DNA of 53,625 nt, from assembly GCA_944381245.1 (NCBI GenBank), contig CALWKK010000005.1, positions 1 to 53,625 of the forward strand, read 5' to 3'. The position numbers and the translations under genes are program-made. The DNA is from an uncultured Clostridia bacterium (GTDB lineage Bacteria; Bacillota; Clostridia; Christensenellales; UBA1242). Below are positions 34,500 to 40,627 of the stretch, piece after piece. Position 1 is the stretch's first letter, and every line of letters begins with the position of its first letter. The notes beneath the pieces are model-generated. The model was not told the DNA's origin. It saw nothing but the letters and a program-made list of their open reading frames with translations, and made no database searches.

Positions 34500-34688
34500 A
34501 TTTTCTCCTTTAAGATTTTTACCATATCGCAAAGATATATTGGTTTAGAAGGCTTCTTTTTGATTTCAACAAAATCATTTATTTGTTTTTTAATATTTTT
34601 ATATAACCAGTTTTTATCGTCTTTTGATATGATTCCATATTTTTTAAAATAATCATCTAGAACAAATTTTGTTTTTATTTGTTTTTTT
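34496..34688 (-). pseudogene. 5'-truncated reading frame cut at the tRNA-Leu 3' end
   Basis: An open frame of about 60 codons (core KFVLDDYFKKYGIISKDDKN, ending CDMVKILKEKI) has no start codon and runs into the tRNA-Leu CCA end at 34689. Its TGA overlaps the ATG of the next gene (ATGA), the arrangement of a translationally coupled operon. It looks like the 3' remainder of an island gene whose 5' part was lost when the element recombined at the attachment site. The family is not recognised. Confidence 0.5.
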
Positions 34689-34774
34689 TGGTGCTGGTGG
34701 CCGGACTCGAACCGGCACGTCCTCGCGAACGAGGGATTTTAAGTCCCTTGCGTCTACCATTCCGCCACACCAGC
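34689..34774 (-). tRNA. tRNA-Leu(UAA)
   Basis: An 86-base class II tRNA on the minus strand. Acceptor GCTGGTG pairs with CACCAGC, the anticodon loop CTTAAAA gives UAA, and CCA is encoded. Its 3' end is duplicated at 33290-33337, so it was probably the integration target of a mobile element. Confidence 0.95.
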
Positions 34775-34777
34775 ATT

Positions 34778-34852
34778 TGGAGGTACCACCCGGATTTGAA
34801 CCGGGGAATGAGGGTTTTGCAGACCCTTGCCTTACCACTTGGCCATGGTACC
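34778..34852 (-). tRNA. tRNA-Cys(GCA)
   Basis: A 75-base tRNA. Acceptor GGTACCA pairs with TGGTACC, the anticodon loop CTGCAAA gives GCA, and CCA is encoded. It lies three bases upstream of tRNA-Leu(UAA) in the direction of transcription. Confidence 0.95.
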
Positions 34853-35071
34853 ATATTTTTTTATTTTTTTCAAGCAAATTTACTCTATCATTTTTTATTT
34901 TTTTAGTAAATTATTTTTATGAAATTTATGTAAATTTGGTTAATCTATATATAAAATCTAAATAAATAAAAATTTTTTTATTTTAATAATATAAAAAAAA
35001 CAAAGAAATTGTTAAAGCTTTTATTTCAAGTATTATATAATTCAATTTAATATATTAAAATTAAAATAACT

Positions 35072-35124
35072 TTATGCTAGTCTTTATAGAGCGAAAGAAA
35101 GATTCGAACTCGCGACAATTTTGT
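35072..35124 (-). pseudogene. Decayed partial copy of the tRNA-Gly 3' end
   Basis: Aligns with 35248-35300 (terminator half plus T-arm and acceptor 3' strand of tRNA-Gly), with several substitutions and one deleted base. The rest of the tRNA is missing and the acceptor cannot pair, so it is not functional. The 34853-35262 gap otherwise holds only AT-rich DNA with no convincing gene. Confidence 0.6.
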
Positions 35125-35232
35125 AATCTTACTTCGCCTTTACTTTGTTTTTTTTAAGTGTTTTTACTTCGCTCTTAAAAATGTTTACTATGTTTTGATT
35201 ATCTTGTGTCAATATCGCTTTTGTGTTGCCTA

Positions 35233-35257
35233 CAAAAAAACTAGCTGTTATGCTAGT
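35233..35257 (-). terminator. Terminator of tRNA-Gly
   Basis: ACTAGC / GCTAGT stem with a six-base loop, followed on the minus strand by a run of T, five bases past the tRNA 3' end. Confidence 0.75.
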
Positions 35258-35262
35258 CTTTA

Positions 35263-35337
35263 TGGAGCGGAAGACGAGATTCGAACTCGCGACATTCGCC
35301 TTGGCAAGGCGACGCTCTACCACTGAGCCACTCCCGC
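35263..35337 (-). tRNA. tRNA-Gly(GCC)
   Basis: A 75-base tRNA. Acceptor GCGGGAG pairs with CTTCCGC (one G-U), the anticodon loop TTGCCAA gives GCC, and CCA is encoded. Confidence 0.95.
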
Positions 35338-35409
35338 ACAATTACTTGATATAATTTATCAAATAATTTGCTATTTGTCAACGAATTTATTAATTTATTT
35401 AAAATTTAT

Positions 35410-36057
35410 TTATATTATATTTTCGTCTTCTATTATTTCCTCTTCTCCAACAATTTGTATCTTATTTATAGAAATTTCATATGCCGTTTTTGTTACAGTA
35501 TTATCTTCAACCCTCTTTTGATATTCACGACTTTGTATTCTTCCTATAATTGAAATTTGCGTTCCAACTTCTACATCTTTTATATATTTTGCATTTCTTC
35601 CCCATGCAATACATGGTAAATAATCAGATTTATTATATGCTCTGTTTACTGCAACTAAAATATCACATATTTCTCTTTTAAAAGGCGTTGTTCTATAAAT
35701 CGGATTTTTGCATATATAACCAACTATCTCTATTATATTAGGATTAACATTTTTATCAATTTCAACTATTTCTCTAACAAAAACAGTTAAAACTAATTTA
35801 CTACTTCCATCAATTATTTTGTTGTAGCTTCTAAACTGACCTTTTATTGCTATTTCATTACCAACTTTAATTATATCTTTATCTAACAACTTTTCTGAAA
35901 TTGTTACAGGAATTATATCACAATGTTCTGATAATCTTGGAACTTTTAGCATAATTTCGAAAAATTCTTCACCAAATGTTTCATGACTAAAAACAGGCTT
36001 TGATTCTATTTTCCCCATTAAATAAACTTTGTTATTATTCATCATTTCGTAATTCAT
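35410..36057 (-). CDS. Single-stranded DNA-binding-like protein with two OB folds
   Basis: A 215-residue protein in which two similar OB-fold domains seem to follow each other (about 8-100 and 105-200). The second, with VGYICKNPIYRTTPFKREICDILVAVNR and YLPCIAWGRNAKYI, is clearly SSB-like (the W-G-R line). The first, with KVYLMGKIESKPVFSHE and FFEIMLKVPR, is more diverged. It lacks the acidic flexible tail of replicative SSB, so it may have a special role. GGAG precedes the ATG. It follows pdaB by 17 bases and is probably co-transcribed. Confidence 0.82.
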   Translation of the reverse strand: MNYEMMNNNKVYLMGKIESKPVFSHETFGEEFFEIMLKVPRLSEHCDIIPVTISEKLLDKDIIKVGNEIAIKGQFRSYNKIIDGSSKLVLTVFVREIVEIDKNVNPNIIEIVGYICKNPIYRTTPFKREICDILVAVNRAYNKSDYLPCIAWGRNAKYIKDVEVGTQISIIGRIQSREYQKRVEDNTVTKTAYEISINKIQIVGEEEIIEDENII

Positions 36058-36074
36058 ATTTATCTCCTTTATCT

Positions 36075-36842
36075 TTACGCAACAGATTTTTGCATTCCAT
36101 TCCTATCAATTTCATAATTTTTTGTCATAACCAAATCCCCAACGGCTCCGACTTTATAACCCTGCTTTTGCAATCTATCTAATATCATCGGTAATGCTTC
36201 AAGAATATGATCTGAATTATTATGACAAAGTATTATGGATCCAGGTTTTAAATTATTTAAAACTCTTGTACATATTTCTTCACCTGACAATCCCTTCCAA
36301 TCCAAAGTATCAATACTCCATTGCACCGTTATTAAATTCATGCTTTCAGCACAATCTATTAACTGATTATTATATGCTCCATATGGCGCTCTAAAAAATT
36401 TTACTTCTTTTCCAGTTATATCTTTTATTAGTTTTATTGAAGATTCTAATTCATTTTTTATCGCATCATTAGAAAGTTTAGTCATATCTGGATGAGTGTT
36501 TGAATGTGTTCCTATTTCAAATCCGTTTTCGTCTATTTTTTTAACAATATCTTGATATTTATCTGTCCAAAATCCAACTAAAAAGAAAGTTGCATTGCAA
36601 TTATATTCTTTTAAAATTTCCATAATTTTTTCAGTTTTATCTGCTCCCCAGGCTGCATCAAAACTTATAGCAACTTTTTTTTCTTCAGTATCTACATAAT
36701 ATACTGGCACTTTCCTATTTGGATATCCAAAATAAACTTGTGCTGCACTAACTCCATCAATACTGACAGCTAATAATATCGATACTATTATTAATACTAA
36801 ACAAATTTTTAAGGTTCGTGATTTGATAACATAGAATGGCAT
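36075..36842 (-). CDS. pdaB: PdaB-type sporulation polysaccharide deacetylase
   Basis: NodB-fold (CE4) enzyme of the PdaB family. The 255 residues begin with a membrane anchor or signal peptide (about 10-33). The catalytic domain carries AISFDAAWG (Asp62), GTHSNTHPDM (metal-binding His113 and His117), RAPYGAYN and VQWSIDTLDWKG. The F-D-x-x-W-G form of motif 1 separates PdaB from ordinary deacetylases. PdaB keeps spores stable in Bacillus. GAGGAG before the ATG at 36842 fixes the start. No clear sporulation promoter was seen upstream. Confidence 0.88.
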   Translation of the reverse strand: MPFYVIKSRTLKICLVLIIVSILLAVSIDGVSAAQVYFGYPNRKVPVYYVDTEEKKVAISFDAAWGADKTEKIMEILKEYNCNATFFLVGFWTDKYQDIVKKIDENGFEIGTHSNTHPDMTKLSNDAIKNELESSIKLIKDITGKEVKFFRAPYGAYNNQLIDCAESMNLITVQWSIDTLDWKGLSGEEICTRVLNNLKPGSIILCHNNSDHILEALPMILDRLQKQGYKVGAVGDLVMTKNYEIDRNGMQKSVA

Positions 36843-37033
36843 TTTCTCCTCGCTTTTAACCATACCAAAGCTAATTAATAAAGCAAAGGTATAAAGTGTT
36901 GAATTAAGGAAATTAAACTCAATTTTTGTCGAATTTATTTTCGCTTATTCTAAATATATTTTGTTAGTTTAAATATTATGCTTATTTATTTTTATAAATG
37001 TAAATTAAGTTTTGTATTTTTATGTTTTTTTTG

Positions 37034-37062
37034 TAACATTCCAACTTATTTCTCCATAGTAT
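37034..37062 (+). promoter_or_regulatory. Sigma-E-like promoter of the 37143 Cys-rich gene
   Basis: TAACATT at 37034-37040, 14-base spacer, CATAGTAT at 37055-37062, the same layout as spoIVA. It overlaps an inverted repeat CTTATTTC / GAAATAAG (37045-37070). The rest of 36843-37142 is AT-rich with no gene. Confidence 0.55.
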
Positions 37063-37070
37063 GAAATAAG
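37045..37070. repeat. Inverted repeat around the predicted -10 of the Cys-rich gene
   Basis: CTTATTTC (37045-37052) and GAAATAAG (37063-37070) are perfect complements separated by ten bases that include most of the CATAGTAT -10. It could be an operator. Confidence 0.5.
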
Positions 37071-37142
37071 GACAAAAGAAAAAATCCTTGAAATACAAAA
37101 GATAAAATAATACATATGAAAATTTAAATAGGAGGTACATAT

Positions 37143-37340
37143 ATGAATTTCTTTAACGGATTTGGTAGAGGAGGAAATGGTTGTGGTTGTGATTGCTGCA
37201 CTTTAATAATCATTTTATTACTTTTATCATGCTGCTGTGGAAATGGTGATGGATTCGGAAACGGTTGTGATTGCTTAATTTGGATCTTATTATTATCATG
37301 TTTGTGTGGTTCATCTAATTGCTGCGGAAACAGAGTTTAA
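37143..37340 (+). CDS. Tiny Cys/Gly-rich hydrophobic protein, candidate sporulation protein
   Basis: A 65-residue protein of alternating Cys/Gly clusters (GCGCDCC, SCCCG, GCDC, SCLCG, SNCCG) and two short aliphatic runs. It has a strong GGAGG site, a terminator and a sigma-E-like promoter, which make it a real gene despite its size. It resembles the second 65-residue protein at 52271-52468. Small Cys-rich coat or YjcZ-like sporulation proteins are the nearest concept; homology is not shown. Confidence 0.75.
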   Translation: MNFFNGFGRGGNGCGCDCCTLIIILLLLSCCCGNGDGFGNGCDCLIWILLLSCLCGSSNCCGNRV

Positions 37341-37350
37341 TTCCTACATA

Positions 37351-37384
37351 AAAAATCCACCAGATTATACTGGTGGATTTTTTA
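37351..37384. terminator. Bidirectional terminator
   Basis: AAATCCACCAG / CTGGTGGATTT stem with a six-base loop, between the converging Cys-rich gene and the protease. Its right arm contains the protease stop codon. Confidence 0.9.
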
Positions 37385-38437
37385 TCTTTCTACTAGGGTT
37401 ATTTTTGTGTTTTTTATTTCTCCATTTCTATTGTATGTTATTTTTATGCTTTCTCCGACTTTATATTTATATATTTCACTTTTTAAATCTAACATTGTTT
37501 TAACTTCAACTCCATTAACTTTTGTTATTATATCTCCAACTTGTAAATTAGCTTTGGCAATTGGCCCTTTATTATCAATATTAACAATATAAACACCATT
37601 CTTTTCTAAACTTCTTCCATAAAAAACTGCAATTTCACTATCAAGACCAAAAATTCCTAAATATGGAGTTTGATATTCGCCGTCATTTAATATATGTTCA
37701 AGAACTGGAATTGCTATTTCAACTGGTATTGCAAAACCTATTCCTTCTGCTTCGCTTACTTTTAATGTATTTATTCCTATTACTTTACCATTATTATTTA
37801 TTAATGGTCCGCCACTATTCCCAGGATTTATGCTTGCATCATGTTGTATTAAATTTTGCAAATAGCTAATTGTGCCATCTTCATTACTTATTTCCATAGT
37901 CCTGTTAATTGCTGAAACAATACCTTTTGTTACTGTATGTTTAAATTGAAGAGTTAATGGCGTTCCTATCGCTATAACATCTTCTCCAGCTTTTATTTCA
38001 TCTGAGTTTGCTGTTTCCAAATATGGCATATCTATAGCCGCCTTTATAACGGCTAAATCCATTGACGGATCATTCCACACCAACAAAGCATTTCCACTAG
38101 TTTTATTTGCAAAATACACCGTAATTGAATTCGCGCCCTCAACAACATGATTATTTGTTAAAATATATCCTTCTTCACTTATACATACTCCACTTCCAAC
38201 ACTTTCCATGTTTCCATAGTTTGCACTAATTCCAACAACAGCAGGAGCAACTGTATTAACAACATCTTCAAAATTACTTAAAGATTCTGCTGTTATTTTT
38301 CTTGGTGTCATATTTATATTAACATCAGGAGTTCCTTGAATTTTATTGTCATCTCCAATGCACCCCGTTAATAACGGGATAATCAAAATAAAAACAAATA
38401 ATAAACAAAATATTTTTAAACAATTATAATTTTTCAT
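37382..38437 (-). CDS. HtrA/DegP-like serine protease lipoprotein with PDZ domain
   Basis: Envelope quality-control protease. The 351 residues start with a lipoprotein signal (lipobox LLTGC, Cys26). The trypsin-like domain has the full triad: His97 in NNHVVEG, Asp127 in DPSMDLAV, Ser208 in NPGNSGGPL. A C-terminal PDZ domain (about 255-345) has GPIAKANLQVGDIITKVNG. Most Firmicute HtrA proteins use a membrane helix, so lipid anchoring is less common. It has no neighbour in the same operon. Confidence 0.92.
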   Translation of the reverse strand: MKNYNCLKIFCLLFVFILIIPLLTGCIGDDNKIQGTPDVNINMTPRKITAESLSNFEDVVNTVAPAVVGISANYGNMESVGSGVCISEEGYILTNNHVVEGANSITVYFANKTSGNALLVWNDPSMDLAVIKAAIDMPYLETANSDEIKAGEDVIAIGTPLTLQFKHTVTKGIVSAINRTMEISNEDGTISYLQNLIQHDASINPGNSGGPLINNNGKVIGINTLKVSEAEGIGFAIPVEIAIPVLEHILNDGEYQTPYLGIFGLDSEIAVFYGRSLEKNGVYIVNIDNKGPIAKANLQVGDIITKVNGVEVKTMLDLKSEIYKYKVGESIKITYNRNGEIKNTKITLVER

Positions 38438-38479
38438 AATTGTAGTTTGTTCTTTATTTTGTTTTTTTATTACTTATTT

Positions 38480-38863
38480 TTACCATAAATTAAAAATAAC
38501 CAATATTACTCCTGTAACAATGAAAGCAAAAATAACAACCATCAAAATTGTCAAATTTCTAAATCTTCTATAATCAGAATAATAACCGTTAACTATTTGT
38601 TGATCGACATTTTCAAATTGTTCTCTAGAAATTAATCCTTTATTATACAAGTCAACAAAATAAGTCTCCAAATTCTCATCATAGTAAATTTTTAAATTTT
38701 TCAAATTGTAAATTCTATTATTAATAAAAAAAATTATTATTACAAAAAATACAGAAGCTGAAAAATAACTAAATCCACTCCAATATGTTTGTATTAAAGA
38801 AAATAGAATAGCAACTACTAATAAGCAAGGAAATAAAATTATTTCCCATTTCCTAAATTTCAT
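38480..38863 (-). CDS. Hypothetical membrane protein
   Basis: A 127-residue protein with three membrane segments (about 7-26, 32-48 and 102-126) and a soluble middle with a short acidic stretch. Its ATG overlaps the glnS stop codon (ATGA), so it is probably co-translated with glnS. Family not recognised. Confidence 0.7.
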   Translation of the reverse strand: MKFRKWEIILFPCLLVVAILFSLIQTYWSGFSYFSASVFFVIIIFFINNRIYNLKNLKIYYDENLETYFVDLYNKGLISREQFENVDQQIVNGYYSDYRRFRNLTILMVVIFAFIVTGVILVIFNLW

Positions 38864-40509
38864 ATCTTTTTTGTTTCCTTTAATGTTATAGTTCTATTAA
38901 AAACTTTTCTTGCATTTGTTGAATCTTTATCTAAACAAAAATAACCATTTCTAATAAACTGATATCTATCACTAAAATTAATATCTAATCCACTTTCTAT
39001 AAAACAATTGTCTTTTTTTATAAAACTATTAGGATTTAATTTATAATTATCAACAGCTCTTTCTTGCCCTTCAACCATTTCTGAACTTGATTCATCAATC
39101 AAATTTTCAAATAATCTAACTTCACATTTTTCGCAATGGTTAGGATTAATCCAATGTATTGTGCCTTTAACTTTTTTTTCACAATTTGAACCTGATTTTG
39201 TTTTTGGATCATATTCACAATAAATTTTTTTTATTTCCCCTTTTTCATCTTCTTCAAACCCGGTACATTTTACTATATATGCTCCTTTCAATCTTACTTC
39301 AGCTCCAACATATAATCTATAAAATTTTGGATTTGGTTCTTTTATAAAGTCTTCTCTTTCAATTAAAAGATTTTTACCAAAATAATATTTTCTTAATTGT
39401 TTATCTTCTAATTGTGGAAATGTCTCCAAATTTATCTCTTCTTCTTTGTTTTCATCATAATTTGTTATTTCTAACTCTACTGGATTTAAAACAGCCATAA
39501 CTCTTTTGGAGACTTTATTTAATCTGTCTCTTATAAAGTGATCTAAAAATGAAGGTTCAATTAACGAATTGCTTTTTGTAATTCCCGCAGCATTAACAAA
39601 TTCAATTAAACTTTCTGGCAAAACACCCCTTCTTTTTAATCCTCTTAAGGAGTACAATCTTGGATCATCAAATCCAAAAACAACTTTATCTTCAACAAGT
39701 TTTTTTATAAATCTTTTACCCAATATTGCTCCTTTAATATAAAGATTTGCATATTCTATCTGTTTGGGATAATTCCCCGTATTACAGTTTTCAACAACCC
39801 AATTATATAAAGGTCTGTGATCTTCAAATTCAGGACCACATATTGAATGTGTAACTCCCTCTAACGCATCATCTAATGGATGAGAAAAATCATAAGATGG
39901 ATATATCTTCCATTTATCCCCTATTCTTTGATGTTCTTTAAATTGAATTCTATATAAAACAGGATCTCGCATATTCATGTTCGGACTTTTCATATCTATT
40001 TTTGCCCTCAAACATCTTGATCCGGCTGGAAATTCTCCATTTTTCATTCTTTCAAATAATTCTAAATTTTCCTCAATCGATCTGTTTCTATAAGGGCTTT
40101 CCACACCTGGTTCTGTTAAAGTCCCTCTGTATTTTGAAAGTTCTTCTGGAGATAAGTCACAAACATATGCTTTGCCTTCCTTAATTAATTTAACAGCATA
40201 TTCATAATTTTGTTGAAAATATTCTGTTGCATAATGAATATCCTTCCATTCGTAACCCAACCATTTAACATCTTCTTGTATTGCATCAACAAATTCCTGG
40301 CTTTCTTTAGCCGGATTTGTGTCATCATATCTTAAATTACATATTCCGTTATATTTTTTTGCAATACCATAGTTTAAAACAATGTTTCTTACATGTCCTA
40401 TATGCAAGTATCCACTTGGTTCTGGAGGGTGCCTTGTTTGGATTGCCTTCACTCTTCCATCTAAAATATCTTTATTAATAATTTCTTCAATAAAATTTTC
40501 TGCTTCCAT
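38860..40509 (-). CDS. glnS: Glutaminyl-tRNA synthetase
   Basis: Charges tRNA-Gln. The 549 residues contain PPEPSGYLHIGH (HIGH at 36-39), YDDTNPAKE, FSHPLDDALEGVTHSICGPEFEDHR, and the GlnRS-type FGFDDPRLYSLRGLKRRG. The KMSKR-equivalent loop reads ILGKR just before that block, so the usual serine is changed. The C-terminal anticodon-binding barrels are present. A GTG at 40521 is in frame, but the ATG at 40509 with a GTGAG-like site is preferred. Many Firmicutes lack GlnRS and use GatCAB, so its presence is informative. Confidence 0.93.
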   Translation of the reverse strand: MEAENFIEEIINKDILDGRVKAIQTRHPPEPSGYLHIGHVRNIVLNYGIAKKYNGICNLRYDDTNPAKESQEFVDAIQEDVKWLGYEWKDIHYATEYFQQNYEYAVKLIKEGKAYVCDLSPEELSKYRGTLTEPGVESPYRNRSIEENLELFERMKNGEFPAGSRCLRAKIDMKSPNMNMRDPVLYRIQFKEHQRIGDKWKIYPSYDFSHPLDDALEGVTHSICGPEFEDHRPLYNWVVENCNTGNYPKQIEYANLYIKGAILGKRFIKKLVEDKVVFGFDDPRLYSLRGLKRRGVLPESLIEFVNAAGITKSNSLIEPSFLDHFIRDRLNKVSKRVMAVLNPVELEITNYDENKEEEINLETFPQLEDKQLRKYYFGKNLLIEREDFIKEPNPKFYRLYVGAEVRLKGAYIVKCTGFEEDEKGEIKKIYCEYDPKTKSGSNCEKKVKGTIHWINPNHCEKCEVRLFENLIDESSSEMVEGQERAVDNYKLNPNSFIKKDNCFIESGLDINFSDRYQFIRNGYFCLDKDSTNARKVFNRTITLKETKKI

Positions 40510-40536
40510 AATATTTCTCACTTTATTTTATAAATA

Positions 40537-40565
40537 TTTTTATCATTTTGAAATAATATTGTCAA
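40537..40565 (-). promoter_or_regulatory. Promoter of glnS
   Basis: Minus strand TTGACA at 40565-40560, 17-base spacer, TAAAAA at 40542-40537. It is close to the divergent polA promoter. No T-box leader is seen. Confidence 0.6.
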
Positions 40566-40615
40566 TTAAATAATTTATAAGTTAAAAAAATGTATGAAAA
40601 AAAATAAAAATAGTC

Positions 40616-40621
40616 TATAAT
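40616..40621 (+). promoter_or_regulatory. -10 element abutting the polA start (leaderless candidate)
   Basis: Perfect TATAAT at 40616-40621, six bases before the ATG at 40628. No clear -35 and no Shine-Dalgarno. Confidence 0.5.
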
Positions 40622-40627
40622 ATAAAA

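Noticed and set aside
34653..34965. Open frames of 70-100 codons on both strands across tRNA-Leu and tRNA-Cys
   Set aside because: They are produced by the GC-rich tRNA sequences, have no ribosome-binding site and would encode the T-arm consensus repeatedly.
35129..35341. 70-codon minus-strand frame starting inside tRNA-Gly
   Set aside because: The first third is tRNA sequence and the start lies within the tRNA. There is no ribosome-binding site.
36843..37030. Sporulation promoter for pdaB
   Set aside because: No pair of -35 and -10 boxes with acceptable spacing matched sigma-E, sigma-G or sigma-K patterns.
40510..40627. T-box riboswitch upstream of glnS
   Set aside because: The leader is under 30 bases and lacks a specifier stem, T-box sequence and terminator.
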